Shown: positions 1-11,498, counted from the first letter of the stretch. The stretch: 64,000 nt of DNA from Megascapheus bottae (GCA_024803745.1 JANJXV010000025.1:17548610-17612609), one strand, 5' to 3'. Program-made: numbers and translations. Notes: generated from the letters alone by a model not told the origin.

Positions 1-299
1 TCTATGAAACCCAGCCCCTCCACAGGCACGAACCAACTGCTGTATTGTTTGAACCACCTGTGTATTTTTTATCCTAAAATCTGGCAACACCCCTCCACCC
101 CCTTTTGCTCACAGCAGATTAGAGATCAATGATGAAGCCTCGCAGGGGAGGAGAACCCTCCCCTGTTGAAGTCTCTTTAAGAAACTTGGTCATGCTTGGT
201 CAGGGTTCTTGGGGTTATTGTGTCCCCATCTGTAAGTATTTCCACCTCAAGTCTCCTGAGTGCTGGAATTACAGGTGTGTGCCACCAGGCCTGACATAG

Positions 300-530
300 T
301 TCTTTGGGTTTTAATCCGCCGTGGGGGTTGAACTCTGGGCCTGGGCTGTGTCCCTGAGCTCTTCACCTCAAGGTTAGTGCTCTACCACTTTGAGCCACAA
401 CACCACTTCCAGTTTTCCCGTGGTTAGTCTTACAGACTTCAGTGCCCCAGGCTGGCTTTGAACCTCGACCCTCAGATCTCAGCCTCTTGAGTAGCTAGGA
501 TGCCAGGAGTGAGCCACCAAGCGCCTAGCT
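300..530 (-). repeat. Type B SINE
   Basis: Near full length on the minus strand: TTGAACTCTGGGCCTGGG tail part, then AGCCTCTTGAGTAGCTAGGA head part. A small head fragment of another copy lies at 253-294. Confidence 0.8.
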
Positions 531-737
531 TGCCTGGCGTATTTCTGAATTTTAATTCCTGTAAGCAGCTTGGTCTAGTGATGGTTTACAAGAGATAACT
601 CAACTGAATAATGATTTAAAATCAGTTTCCAAACTTCTATGGCTTCAGCATGTTTGTTCGGCTGTTTTATGGCCGTCTTTAATAGTTCTTTCTGTTCCTG
701 AGTCACTTTTCCCAGGAGTTTTGTATTTTGTTCTACG

Positions 738-957
738 GGAAGGTGTTTGGCTTGAACTCAAGGCCTCGTGCTCTAGTTTGGCTTCTTACCTCAAGGCTGA
801 CACTCTATTACTTAAGGCACATCTCCATGTCTTGCCTTTTGGTGGTTAACTAGACATGAGTCTCACAAACTTTTCTGCTCAAGCTGGCTTTGAACTTCAG
901 TCCTCAGATTTCAGCCTGCCTGAGTATCGAAGCTTACAGGTGTGAGCCTAGCTCACT
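738..957 (-). repeat. Type B SINE, diverged
   Basis: Order of segments intact but many substitutions; the 5' head ends near TTACAGGTGTGAGCC. Confidence 0.7.
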
Positions 958-997
958 TTCTGAAGAATGCAGTTTCTTTTCCTTCAAAACTCAGACC

Positions 998-1201
998 AGG
1001 CGGCTGGGAATGTGGCTCAGTGGTAGAGTGCTTTACTTAGCATGCATGAAGCCCTCAGTACCACATACAAAAAGAAAAAGCCAGAAGTGAGTGCTGTGGC
1101 TCAAATAGTAGAGTGCTAGCCTTGAGCAAAAGAAGCTCAGAGGTAATGCCCAGGCCCTGAGTTCAAGCCCCAGAGCTGGCAAAAAAACAACAACAACAAA
1201 A
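998..1201 (+). repeat. Type A SINE
   Basis: Left tRNA-like monomer with A-box TGGCTCAGTGG, right monomer starting CCAGAAGTGAG, tail of CAA repeats. The left monomer here is closest to a classic ID element. Confidence 0.8.
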
Positions 1202-1600
1202 ACCACCTTAGACCAGCCAGATGGCAACTGCCAGAAGACAGACTTGCAGTGAAAGGTGGATTCTAAGCATGGACAGTGCCCTTGAATGACCTTGATGCCT
1301 CGCTGACCTTGGTGGAAGCTAACGGGGACAGGGATGACTTTGAGGAGGTGGTGTGGAGAAAGCCAGCACGTTTCACAGGATGGGACAAGATGACCCTCAG
1401 TTTCCTTCTAACCTAGCCATGTTGTGATCTGGTGATTAGCCCTGCCTCACAGCCTTGTTAAAGTCTGGTCCTGGGTCACTCTCTTCTCTTTAGGCTGCTG
1501 TTTTTCCCTGACCTCAGACTGATCATTGCAAGCTGAAGAGCCTTTACTGTGGGACAGGGGAACATGCTACCCACAAGTCTGCATCTTTCTATGTGTGTGC

Positions 1601-1817
1601 TAGTACCAGGACTTGCATTTAGGATCTCACACATTCTTGCTTGGCTTCTTCTGCTCAAGGCATCACTTGAGCCACAGCTTCACTTCTGGCTTTTGGCTGG
1701 TTGGTTGGAGATAAGAGCCTCATGACATTTTTCTGCCCCAGCTGGCTTCGAATAAAGATCTTCAGAACTCAGCCTCCTGAGTAGCTGGGATTATAGGTAT
1801 GAGCCAACACACTCAGC
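1601..1817 (-). repeat. Type B SINE, diverged
   Basis: Recognised from CTTGAGCCACAG, GGAGATAAGAG and CTGAGTAGCTGGGATTATAG in minus-strand order. Confidence 0.7.
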
Positions 1818-2077
1818 GTTCCTCATCTTTAGGACAGGGAGAATATAGGTTATATAGATAACATGGAAGAGTCCCATCCAGAGCCAGTTCATAGTCCAGA
1901 GAAGCACCTTCTCGTCCCTCTTAATTCCCTCCATTTTAACTCATCCCTCTCCTCATTAAGGCTCTGGTAAAGGTCCTTCAAACAACCAAAACGTGGAGGC
2001 ATGCAGGAGATGCCTAACAGATATCTCTCGAGTGAAGATGGAGGCATAGACAAGGCTGGTATATAGTAGAATCTTAT

Positions 2078-2295
2078 TTTGGTGCTGGTACTAGGGCTTG
2101 AACTCAGGGCCTCAGTGATATCCCTGAGCATGTTTTGTTCCAGGCTGAGCCACAGCTCCACTTCTGGTGCTTGCAGTTAACTGGAGACAAGAGTCTCAAA
2201 GGATTCTTCAGCCTGGGCTATCATTAAATCATGATCCTGAGATCTCAACCTCCTGAATAGCTAGAATTACAGGCATGAGCCACTGGCACCCAGCT
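2078..2295 (-). repeat. Type B SINE
   Basis: Full-length, ends GGCATGAGCCACTGGCACCC. Confidence 0.8.
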
Positions 2296-2299
2296 AGAT

Positions 2300-3780
2300 A
2301 ATCAGGATTTTTTAATTCTGGGCCCTAATCTGTGGGAGTCTCCAGCTGACTGCAGGGGAAGGAAACACTGCCTCTCTCCCAGGAGAATCTCCGGGCTGAG
2401 GGAGGAGACATAAATCCTTGCCCAGAAGGAACAGCAACTGCAGTCTGACGGAGGAGGCCTGGCTTTCCCCCCTACATGGGCCTGGGTGGCTTCTCTGATA
2501 CCCAGGCTGTAGGTGGTTCTAGGCCACCAACTCCCCTAGGAGCCACGAGGCATAAAGCTCCTCTTTGGGACCCACTCTGTGATGTCACTGCTTTCTGGAG
2601 TCACACCATGACCAACTTCTGTGGCCAGTCAGGACGGCAAAGCTGTGCAGAGCCTTATTATCCTGTAAAGGGCTTCACCACCACGATGGTGTGGGTCTTT
2701 CTCTCCTCCATCAGACTAGCATTTGAAGGCCTGGAGTCTGACCCTGACTTCTTCCCGGGCCCCCACCCCCACCTTGCACAGTATGTCGGGGGAGGGGTTG
2801 GGGGAGGTGCAAAGTGGAGAGGGAGATTGGTGTGGGGTCAGGCAGGGGCCTGGGAACTCCGTGGGCTGCCCACAGCCAGCACTGCCCCTTGTCCTCTCCA
2901 AATCCCAGAGGACCCTCCCCCCTCCCGCCCCACTCCCATCTCCACCCTGGGGTTGGCCACATCCACCGGATGGGGGGGGGTTGGCCCAGAGGGCGGAGCT
3001 TCAGAACCATGGTCTCCTATTGGGTGACTCCCCCCCTCACTGCCTGGCTGAGTAACATGAAAACTGGGTGTGTGCTGGAGCTCCTACCCACACAGGGGGC
3101 TGGGGGGGGGGAGCTGGACTTGGGGGGGGGTGGGAAGAGCAAGGGAACAAACTCTGGCCAGGAAGCCTTTGGGGCTCCTTCCCCCTCCTGCTCTCAGAAG
3201 ATCACTGAGGCTCCATTCGGTTGTGTCTGGCAGTGTTAGGGAACAGAAGTGAACTATGACCCCCAAGACTGGGGCTCTGATCTAGTCAGCCCGGCCTCTT
3301 TCCTTGGGTCTCTCAGAAGCAGCCAGCTCTAGTGGGGGTGGAGAGGCACTGCCAGACTGGGCTGGAAAACAGGTCCTAACCAGATGCCCCTCTCATCTCT
3401 CAACCCTGAGAAGGGACAGGTAGCCCCTTCTCAGGAACTGGCACTGCAACTCACTAGTCACGGCCCGCTGCTTGGATCTTGCAGGCCCTCTCGGCCAATG
3501 TGTGGCAGGACAGGCTGGAATGGGATTCAGGGGATGCTTTCCCCCTCCTCCTCTTCCTGCTTGGTCCCTGGGGCACTGCATGTGAGATGTTTCTGGCAGC
3601 TGGCCTCCAGGCCTCTGGTTTCCCAGATCCTCACATCCCAGCCTCTTTTGCTGAGGTGAACCTAAGAGTTTCCTAGAAGGGGAGCATGCTGATTTTTTTT
3701 CTGCAAATTTACCTATAAAAGTCTCTGTCTACATGTCTCTGTTCTCCTGCAACTTCAGGCCTGGTTATCAAGTGCCACTG
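2300..3780. other. Repeat-poor G-rich intergenic block
   Basis: No SINE and no convincing exon. Contains G-runs (2785-2812, 2971-2980, 3096-3135), a GC box with inverted CCAAT near 2990-3022, and a TATA-like CTATAAAAG (3713-3721). RASL12 is the expected neighbour to the left on the minus strand, but none of its coding sequence is recognisable here. Overlapping frames of 60-180 codons are GC-rich chance frames. Confidence 0.5.
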
Positions 3781-3807
3781 TAGCCTGGAGGAGGAGGCAG
3801 AACTGGC

Positions 3808-3895
3808 TGCTGTAACCCCAGCTACTCAGGAGGCTGGGATCTGAGGCTCACAGCCTGAAATAGTCTGGGCAGGGAAGTCTGTTGAGACTCTTACT
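3808..3895 (+). repeat. Type B SINE head, truncated
   Basis: Only the 7SL-like head (CCCAGCTACTCAGGAGGCTG) to the GAGACTCTTA site remains; it stops close to the site hit by later insertions elsewhere in the window. Confidence 0.65.
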
Positions 3896-3956
3896 CAGTG
3901 ATTTTATACAGACAGGACAGAGATAGAAAGAGACAGAGAGTGTGGCCCTGGCTTCC

Positions 3957-4112
3957 AGCTCTTACTTGGCTTTTTCTCTCAAGACTGGCACTCTACCACT
4001 TGTTGTGCTGCAATTCCACTTCCAGCTTTCGGCTGGTTTCTCGGAGTCTCGATAAACGTTTGGACTTTTCTGCAGGAGACGGTTTACAGGCGGGAGCCAC
4101 TTAGCCCTGGCA
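3957..4112 (-). repeat. Type B SINE, partial
   Basis: Lacks the outer tail; ends ACAGGCGGGAGCCAC before a T-run. Confidence 0.65.
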
Positions 4113-4904
4113 ATTTTTTTTTTTTTAAACCAATCCTGACATTGAAGTTTAACGGGCAGCGTTGGGGGTGGGCCCGGGGGTGGGGCCTCAACCCAGCCTC
4201 AGAGCTGTGACTCCACTCTGGGTGACCTCCTGCTGCTGCTGAAGAAGGTGGGAAACTGGGTGTGCAAAGGACATTATTACACGAAGCCCTTCTTCTCATC
4301 CACAGGCATGTGATTCCCCGGGCCCCCATTTTTATTCTCCCCAGGTCCAACACTGCAATAGAGGAGGCTGGCACCAGTTCCCCTTCCCAGCCTAGATTAC
4401 AGATTGCTTCCACACGTTTATTGCATACTCACCGGCAGGTTAGAGTTGGGACTCTTCCCATTTTGCCCTCTGAGAAGCAGAGGCAGGAGTAGGAGCCTGG
4501 TTTTGGGACTCAGTGGCATCTTGCTCCGTTTGTTCCCTTCCCTCCAAACAGGCCTGTCCCACATTTGTGAGCTGACCCGGGTGCTTCTTCCTTAGCTGAA
4601 AGACCTAGGAGTTACCAGAGCCTCAGTGAGAACACACAGGGAGTGAATGTGTCCCAGCGCTATTGACTGATCCCACTTTTTTGGTTTTTGTTTTTCAAGA
4701 GGAGGACACCAGGATTCAAGTCAGGGAGTTTGGAGTCCTTGCATAAGGTGACACGGTTGGAATGGCGCCAGTGAAATGGGCTTGTCTTTACAAGTAGCCC
4801 TCGCAGGGCCCAACAGACAGGAGTCGTAGATGGTCACTATTAACTGTGTTGTGCAGGTCTCTCCAGATGTCCTCTGGGCCCGCGGCCATCCACCCCGGGG
4901 CTGT
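4113..4904. other. Unique sequence upstream of KBTBD13
   Basis: No repeat or exon recognised in these 800 bp, which makes it the natural place for proximal regulatory elements of KBTBD13. Confidence 0.4.
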
Positions 4905-4987
4905 TAGGATTCACGTGGGCTGCTACTATCTTTAGCTAGGGAAGTATTTATATCCCCTAGGGAAGTTTAGTTTCCCCCCCTACAAAA

Positions 4988-5020
<33 letters not shown>

Positions 5021-5122
5021 GGGGGGAGCCCCCCAGTTCACAGCAGATCCCCGGGGGTCCCCACCCCACCCCCCAGCGGTGGCCGCCTCCTCCCCCCTCC
5101 CCCTGCCCCCTTGAGGTTCACC
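4905..5122 (+). promoter_or_regulatory. Candidate KBTBD13 core promoter and 5' leader
   Basis: Within about 210 bp of the ATG lie a CACGTG E-box (4912-4917), a one-mismatch MEF2-like site CTATCTTTAG (4926-4935), a TATA-like TATTTATA (4945-4952), a C-run (4973-4980) and a TG/CG alternating tract (4988-5019), then C-rich leader. A muscle promoter with MEF2 and TATA elements would fit the gene's expression, but the assignment is inference; no transcription start can be seen. Confidence 0.4.
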
Positions 5123-6420
5123 ATGCCTGGGGACCCGGGGGTGGCGGTGCAGGTGTGGGTGGACGGCCAGCTCTTCCGAGCCGATCAGGCCCTGCTGGTG
5201 GAGCACTGCGATTTCTTCCGGGGTCTGTTCCGCTCGGGCATGCGGGAGGCGCGCGCGGCCGAGGTGCACCTGGGCGCGCTGAGCGCGGGCGGCTTCGGCA
5301 CGGCGCTGCGGGTGCTGCGCGGGGAGCGGCCGGCGCTGGCGGCCGACGACGAGCTGCTGCAGGCGGTGGAGTGCGCCGCCTTCCTGCAGGCCCCGGCGCT
5401 GGCGCGTTTCCTGGAGCACAGCGTCACGTCGGACAACTGCGTGCTGCTGTGCGAGGCGGCCGCCGCCTTCGGCCTGCGCGACGTGTTCCACGGGGCCGCG
5501 CTGTGCATCCGCGACGGCGCGGAGGAGCTGCTGGCCCAGCTGGCTCTCCCCGAGGCCCGCGATTACGTGGCCGCCCTGAGACCCAGCTGTTACGTGGCTC
5601 TGACCACGCACACGCCCGCGCCGGGCTTCCTGGAAGACGCGTCTCGCACCATGTGCTACCTGGACGAGGAAGGGGACGCGTGGCGCACGCTGGCCGCGCT
5701 GCCCCTGGAGGCCAGCACCATGCTGGCGGGCGTGGCCACGCTGGGTAACAAACTGTACATCGTGGGCGGCGTGCGGGGCGCCAGCAAGGAGGTGGTGGAG
5801 CTGGGATTCTGCTACGACCCGGATGGCGACACGTGGCGCCAGTTCCCCAGTCCGCACCAGCCGCGTTACGACACGGCGCTGGCGGGCTTCGACGGCCGCC
5901 TCTACGCCATCGGCGGCGAGTTCAACCGGACCCCCGTGAGCTCCGTGGAACGCTACGATCCCATCGCCGGAGGCTGGAGTTTCGTAGCCGATCTACCCCA
6001 ACCCGCCACGGCGGTCCCGTGCGCCCAGGCCCGCGGCCGCCTCTTCGTGTGTCTGTGGCGCCCCGCCGACACCACGGCCGTGGTGGAATACGCCGTGCGC
6101 GCGGACGCCTGGCTGCCCGTGGCCGAGATGCGGCGTCCGCAGAGCTACGGCCACTGCATGGTGGCGCACCGCGACTGCCTCTACGTGGTGCGCAACGGCC
6201 CCTCCGACGACTTCCTGCACTGCGCCATCGACTGCCTCAACCTGGCCACCGGGCAGTGGACGTCGCTGCCGGGCCAGTTCGTGAACAGCAAGGGCGCGCT
6301 GTTCACCGCCGTGGTGCGCGGCGACACGGTCTACACCGTCAACCGCGTGTCCACGCTGCTCTACGCCATCGAGGGCGGCACGTGGCGGCTGCACCAGGAG
6401 AAGATCGGCTTTCCCCGGCC
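5040..6420. other. CpG island covering the KBTBD13 coding exon
   Basis: CpG dinucleotides are frequent throughout this block (for example the GCGCGCG runs near 5250 and many CG-ending codons) and become rare at both edges. The island covers the coding body rather than sitting upstream, as expected for a GC-rich single-exon gene. Confidence 0.8.
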
Positions 6421-6499
6421 TGGATCCTTGCAGACTTTCCTCCTGAGGTTGCCTCCTGGCGTTCCGGGACCCGTGGCCACCCCTTTGCCTGAACTGTGA
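5123..6499 (+). CDS. KBTBD13: KBTBD13, kelch repeat and BTB domain protein 13 (single exon, complete)
   Basis: One uninterrupted frame of 458 codons ending in TGA; human KBTBD13 is also intronless and 458 aa. BTB domain at about residues 7-75 (starts [10 protein letters not shown]), a short BACK-like helical stretch to about 165, then kelch blades from about 170 to 425, with the GG doublets of VGGVRG (215-218) and IGGEFN (264-267) followed by conserved Trp at 238 and 285. In family knowledge it is a striated-muscle substrate adaptor of a cullin-3 ubiquitin ligase that also affects actin thin filaments; human variants cause nemaline myopathy 6. The residues mutated there (Arg248, Lys390, Arg408) are all intact here. 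Start choice: the frame is open upstream to 4988 but has no ATG before 5123, and MPGDPG sits at the human N-terminus. The coding sequence is very GC- and CpG-rich, unlike its flanks. Confidence 0.97.
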   Translation: MPGDPGVAVQVWVDGQLFRADQALLVEHCDFFRGLFRSGMREARAAEVHLGALSAGGFGTALRVLRGERPALAADDELLQAVECAAFLQAPALARFLEHSVTSDNCVLLCEAAAAFGLRDVFHGAALCIRDGAEELLAQLALPEARDYVAALRPSCYVALTTHTPAPGFLEDASRTMCYLDEEGDAWRTLAALPLEASTMLAGVATLGNKLYIVGGVRGASKEVVELGFCYDPDGDTWRQFPSPHQPRYDTALAGFDGRLYAIGGEFNRTPVSSVERYDPIAGGWSFVADLPQPATAVPCAQARGRLFVCLWRPADTTAVVEYAVRADAWLPVAEMRRPQSYGHCMVAHRDCLYVVRNGPSDDFLHCAIDCLNLATGQWTSLPGQFVNSKGALFTAVVRGDTVYTVNRVSTLLYAIEGGTWRLHQEKIGFPRPGSLQTFLLRLPPGVPGPVATPLPEL

Positions 6500-6925
6500 T
6501 CCTCCTGTTTTGCTAGAGGACAACCGGAGTCTCTCTTGAGAGCCTCAGGCCTTTGGTGGCTGTTTGGAAAATGTTTGGGTTTCCCCCCACTCCGGTGGAG
6601 ACGAGTCAGGTCTCGCTGTTGTCTTCCTGGTGGTTTGGAACTCAGTCCAAGAAGCTCGGGGAGCAAGGACGATGCTGAGCTCTGGTGGGTAAGGGAGGTG
6701 AGCTTGTGGGGAGGGGAGGGTTGGGATGGGAACAACTCAGACTTGTATCTGAATGGGCCAGTCATCAAACACAGCTAGGGGCCGGGGTAGTTAAGGTGCT
6801 GAACAAACTGTCAGTAAACCTGTCATGTAAACCTGAGACAGTGCTAAGCCAGATGAGAGTTGTAGTGGCTACACAAGTGTAGCCCAGAAGAACTCACTGC
6901 TGACCACTTACAGGATAATGAAGAG
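6500..6925 (+). other. Probable KBTBD13 3'UTR start
   Basis: Unique sequence directly after the stop with no SINE. I see no AATAAA in it; the first AATAAA downstream (7216-7221) lies inside a degraded SINE, so the 3' end is undetermined. Confidence 0.4.
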
Positions 6926-6929
6926 GTTT

Positions 6930-7430
6930 CCGCTGCTCACACTTGTAATCCCAGCTACTTGAGGAAACATCAGGGAGTCTCTCCCCTCCCCCCCAAGTCC
7001 TAGAGCTTGAACTCAGGGCCTGGGCACTGTCCTTGAACTTTTGCTCTAGACTAGCACCCTACCCTTTGAGCCACACAGCACCACTTCCAGCTTTTTCTGA
7101 GGAATCAAATCCATGACTTCCTGCATGCTAGACAAGCACTCTTATCACCAGGCCACCCCCAAGGAATTTTGGTTCAAGTCCAGCCTGGGCAGAAAAGTTC
7201 TCAAGACTCCATCTCAATAAATGGCTGGATTCAATGCACCCATCATCCCAAATTACAGGGAAATCACAATAGCTGGGTGCAATGACTTGGGCACCTGGCA
7301 TCCCAGCCACAGAAGGGGAAGTCTAAACAGGAGGATCAAAGTCCAAGCTGGCCCAGACATATAATGAGACTCACCTTCAAAATAACCAACATAAAAAGGG
7401 GCTCAGGGAGTGGTGGCACCCTTGCCTAGC
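6930..7430. repeat. Cluster of degraded SINE fragments
   Basis: A plus-strand head piece (6930-6964), a minus-strand type A (6997-7160) and plus-strand old-dimer pieces (7160-7420) follow each other. They read like one old SINE interrupted by a type A copy. Confidence 0.6.
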
Positions 7431-8090
7431 AAAGCCTTGCATTTTCATCCCATACTGCCATACGGTCCTGCTGTCCATCCTCCAGGACCTGAGGCTTTTG
7501 GGAAGAAGACCATCAACATATAGCACATCCAACCTCCTCTCTCCCGACCAGTGTCCCAACCCTGGAGAGTGCTGCCCCCTAGAACCCCAGGAAGCTTTTA
7601 GCCCTGGAGTAGCCTAGTCTATTGAGTCTCAACAAGAAACTTTAACCTGTGAGTACTGTGCTAAGTACACTAACACATCTCTTGTCTACAAGAGACAGCG
7701 TGCCTTCTCCAAGTGCCAGATGAGGTATGGAAAGCTCAGAAGCTGACTGGTCAAAAGCCACATAGCCCAACAGAGTCCCTCACTTGTGCTTCTGTCAATA
7801 TATTATCTATAATATATATAATTGTCCATGTTAATTGATTTATTAAACTCATTAATAAGCAACCAGGATGTGCCAAGCTGGTTGAAAAGGGCTTTGGAGA
7901 TATATGTATTTATTGAGAAAAAAATGCTGAAATAAGTTTGCTGCATTCAAGATGAAGCTGATTACGGTCTTATGGGTCAATAAAACCATTTATATGGTTC
8001 TCTTGGAAAAAAATCCTTTTTTTTCTTACATACATGTACATACATACTACTTGTGCATGCCCCACAATTTAGCATAAGATGTCATTGGTT
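7431..8090. other. Intergenic, no feature recognised
   Basis: Unique AT-rich sequence, no exon or clear repeat. Confidence 0.4.
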
Positions 8091-8164
8091 AAGTGAATTT
8101 ATTTTTGGTGCTGGGACTGGGGTTTGAACCCATGGCCTCATGCTTTCATTTGGCTTTTTTTTTT

Positions 8165-8359
8165 TGGCCAGTCCTGGGCCTTGAACCCAGGGCCCGGGCA
8201 CTGTCCTTAGGCTTTCTCAAGGCTAGAGCTCTACCACTTGAGCCCACCGCATCATTGCTGGCTTTTTTTTTTTTTTTAATGTATCTGGTACTGAAGAATT
8301 GATCTCAGGTCTTTGTGCATGCTAGGCAAGCACTCTACCACTAGGCTAAACTCCCGCCC
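8165..8359 (-). repeat. Type A SINE
   Basis: Full-length on the minus strand, from CCAGTCCTGGGCCTTGAAC to CTAAACTCCCGCCCC. A partial copy (8099-8160) precedes it. Confidence 0.8.
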
Positions 8360-8429
8360 CCCACCTTTTAAAGCAAGATTTGTGCTCTACTATTTGAGTC
8401 ATAACTCCACTTCTTACTTTTTTTTTTTT

Positions 8430-8638
8430 TGTCGGTTATGGGGTTTGAACTCTGGGTCTGGGCATTGTCCCTGAGCTCTTCAGCTACCACCCTACCCCTT
8501 GTGCCACAGCACCACTTCCAGTTTTCTAGTGGTTAATTGGAGACAAGAGTCTCATGGACTTTAGTGCCTGGGCTGGCTTTGAATCCCAGTCCTCAGAGCT
8601 CAGCCTCCTGAGTAGGTTGGATTACAGGCGTGAGCTGT
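8430..8638 (-). repeat. Type B SINE
   Basis: Near full length, ending GATTACAGGCGTGAGC. Confidence 0.8.
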
Positions 8639-8647
8639 CACTGCTCC

Positions 8648-8742
8648 CTTCTGAAAGTAGAATTGTGGTTTAAGAGGTAGAGTACTAGTGAGAAAAATTG
8701 CTTGGGAACAGTGCCTAGGTGCTGGGTTCAAGCTCCAAGACC

Positions 8743-8795
<53 letters not shown>
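8648..8795 (+). repeat. SINE tail with (CA)25 microsatellite
   Basis: A right-monomer fragment (GGGTTCAAGCTCC) whose tail has become a pure CA run at 8746-8795. Confidence 0.8.
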
Positions 8796-8797
<2 letters not shown>

Positions 8798-8799
8798 GC

Positions 8800-9380
8800 C
8801 CCAAACCAACAAAAGCAAACCAACTCTGTCGCAACCCAGGGGCAGGATTATTGCAAAGTCTGTCCCAATACCCCTTCTACCCAGCCTCCTACAAACTTTC
8901 TCCTTGACTCTGACCCCATGCTCTTTCTCCCAGCCCCTGCTGTCCCCCTGCTCCCTTCCCTGTCTTCCCTGAGCCTGTAGGTAGGACTGCCAGAGGCATC
9001 CTAACCAGAAGCTGACCAGACTCACTGTACCTCCACACTGACCTGTCACGCCAGCAACTCACCAGCTCTAGTGACAGCCCAGATTCTTTCAGGACCTTCC
9101 CATCCTATTGCCTTCCGGATTTCCTCTTCTATCTCTCCCTTCTGGCTTCTGTTATTCTTCAAACATCAGGCATGCTACCAGCTCTGGGTCACTGGACAGG
9201 GCTCCTCCGCCTGGCATGCCTCCTTCCTGTAACCACCTGGCTCACTCCCCATACCCAAAGCCCTTTGCCTCAGTGTAGCCTTCATTCTTACATTCTACCT
9301 CTCTTCTCTGCTTGCTTCCACCCTCTTCTCATGTGTATGTCTCTCCGGCATTGGCCATCTTGTCTCCTTCCTTTGCAGAC
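8800..9380. other. Intergenic, C/T-rich unique sequence
   Basis: No exon, RNA gene or repeat recognised. Confidence 0.4.
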
Positions 9381-9580
9381 TAGGCTGGGCTCGCCCCTGT
9401 CATCTCAACTACTCAGGAGACTGAAATCCAAGGATTATGGTGGGGAGCCAGCCCAGGAAAAAAGGCCATAGGACTTTTATCTCCAGACAAGCTGGAAATG
9501 GGGCTGTGGCTTAAGTGCCAGCCTTGAGCTTAAAGCCAAGTGAAAGTGTGAAGTCCTGAGTTCAAGCCCCAGTACCAGTG
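9381..9580 (+). repeat. Type B SINE
   Basis: Diverged; head ATCTCAACTACTCAGGAGAC, tail GAGTTCAAGCCCC. Confidence 0.7.
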
Positions 9581-9702
9581 CATGCGCATACAATTATAGT
9601 CTAGGAGAACAAAGTCTGTTTTTGTTTTTGTTTTTTATTCTAAGAAACTGGAGCATGCTAGACAAGCACTTTATCACTGACTACCCTTTCTCCCTGCCCT
9701 TA

Positions 9703-9703
<1 letters not shown>

Positions 9704-9746
<43 letters not shown>
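9704..9746 (+). repeat. (AC)n microsatellite
   Basis: Pure dinucleotide run of about 21 units, following an ID-like minus-strand fragment (9645-9690). Confidence 0.95.
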
Positions 9747-9748
<2 letters not shown>

Positions 9749-9857
9749 AGTAGGAGATTAAATATTGTAGAATGAATGAATGCATGAAATGATGCTAGAT
9801 GGGTAAGTCAATGGAGGAAGAATCCCTCAGAAGGACATTGAGAAAGTGTCGGATTTA

Positions 9858-10275
9858 GCCAGATGCCCTGTGGTTTACACCTGTAATCGTAGCTATTCAG
9901 GAGACTCTCAAGTCTCTTAGAAGCCAGCTGGGACAGAAAACTCCAGGAGACTCTTTTTTTTTTTTTTTTTGCCAGTCCTGGGCTTGAGCTCAGGGCCTGA
10001 GCACTGTCCTTGGACTTTCTCAAGGCTAGAGCTCTACCACTTGAGCCTCAGCACCACTTCCAGCTTTTTTCTATGTATGTGGTACCGGGGAATCGAACCC
10101 GGGTCTTCATGCATGCTAGGCAAGCACTTTAACCACTAGGCCAAACTCCCGGCCCCTCCAGGAGACTCTTATCTCCAGAGAACCACCAGAAGAAGACCAC
10201 TAGTCAGGAAAGAGAAAAAAAAAAAAGCTCAGAGGCAGCAACTAGGCCCTGAGTTCAAGCCCCAAGAGCAGGTTA
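9858..10275 (+). repeat. Type B SINE interrupted by a type A insertion
   Basis: Type B halves at 9858-9955 and 10156-10275 are split by a minus-strand type A. The host resumes exactly, with CTCCAGGAGACTCTT on both sides. Confidence 0.85.
9956..10155 (-). repeat. Type A SINE nested in type B, with 15-bp target duplication
   Basis: Full-length, T-run first, ending GGCCC. Target-site duplication CTCCAGGAGACTCTT at 9941-9955 and 10156-10170. Confidence 0.9.
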
Positions 10276-10790
10276 CAGTTCTGGCAGGGCTGTGGTTGGT
10301 AGGGAGCTGGCAACACCCCACTGCCTGAGACGGGCAGGCTGAGCACGTCAGCCATCACCCCCTCCCTTCACGGGAATGCTAATCACCCCATGAAGAATGG
10401 CTGCTCTCGGCGGTGTAGTACACACACGGCCCGTCTGTTTATTTTCCTTTGGCCCCAAGCAGCTGGGTCTCTTTTTCATCCCAGTTGCTTTGCTTCACCT
10501 TGCTGTCATGTCAAGGGCAGAGGATTAGCTGTGCTGGTGGAAGACGCAGCTGCAGGAAGTCCGGCCGCCTCTGAATGCCCATCCTGGCTACAGGGCCATG
10601 AGACCTGGTGTCGAGGTCTCATCCCAGCAGTGACTCTGCAGCCCCGGGAGCAATGGGAAGCCCTCTCTCTTGGGCATCTCAGCAACTAAGAAAGAGCCTC
10701 TTGGGGGTGCTCAGAGCAGCAGGGTACAGGGTGTTAACAAGTACCCTAAGCCCTCTCTTTCCACAGCTGCACTGGACCACAGCTGAAGCA
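10276..10790. other. Unique intergenic block
   Basis: No coding exon recognised. It has several CAGCTG E-boxes and a GGATTA homeobox-type site (10522-10527); whether it is an enhancer cannot be told from sequence. Confidence 0.35.
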
Positions 10791-10794
10791 TGCG

Positions 10795-10903
10795 CGCATG
10801 CCAGTCTACTGGGGCTTGAACGCAGAGCCATGGCACTGTCCCTGTTTTTGTTTGTTTTCCTCAAGGCTAGCACTCTACCACTTGAACCACAGCTCCGCTT
10901 CCT
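10795..10903 (-). repeat. SINE tail fragment
   Basis: Tail half of a type B/A-like element on the minus strand. Confidence 0.6.
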
Positions 10904-11498
10904 CCTTCATTTCTCTAACATGGAGGGTGTTAGCAACAGGAGAGAGAGGTGAGAAGATAACAGCCCTCCGCCTATGCATACCACCCCTTCCGTACTTCTT
11001 TCTCCTCCCCTCCTCCCTCCTTCCCCTCTTCCCTCTACTGAGTCTCTCACCCTGAGGGAGGCATGGGAATCCCAGACTGGAACATGGCCCTGTAGACTCT
11101 ACTTAGAAGTTAGTAAGGCAGAGGAGAGGATGGCAGAACCAATAGCCTTGATTTTGGGGGTATCTGGATCCCTTCCAGCTTACTTGATGGCGCTGGGATC
11201 TTGAGTAGGCCAATTGACCAGGCTGATTTTGAACTCCCAGACTCAAGAGATTTCCCCAAGTGCTGGAACTATAGGCATCACATCTATCATCACATGCGTC
11301 ACTAAACTTGCTTTCTGTATAAAGTGCAGTTGAAGATAATACTTAGCTTGTTTAGAGTCACCGTGCAGGCAAAACGAAGTATCTTGCTGTAGAGCCAGTG
11401 AGGCTGGGAGCCATTCAGTGTGCAGTCTGGATGGGCTGGAGAATTTGGACCTTGTTCTGAAAGAGAGAGGGAGCAACAACTGATTCTTGATGCGTATG

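Noticed and set aside
2476..3239. Overlapping frames of up to 183 codons
   Set aside because: G/C-run sequence with low stop density, no splice context and no recognisable protein family.
1..4900. RASL12 first exon
   Set aside because: The expected Ras-like N-terminal coding sequence is not found on the minus strand; it must lie to the left of the window.
4967..6523. Long open frames antisense or shifted to KBTBD13 (for example 4967-5857 and 5993-6523 on minus, 5833-6492 on plus)
   Set aside because: They exist because CpG-rich coding sequence lacks stop codons; composition is Ala/Arg/Gly/Pro and no domain is seen.
8600..9049. Frames with His-Thr or Cys-Val repeats
   Set aside because: They are translations of the CA microsatellite and SINE flanks.
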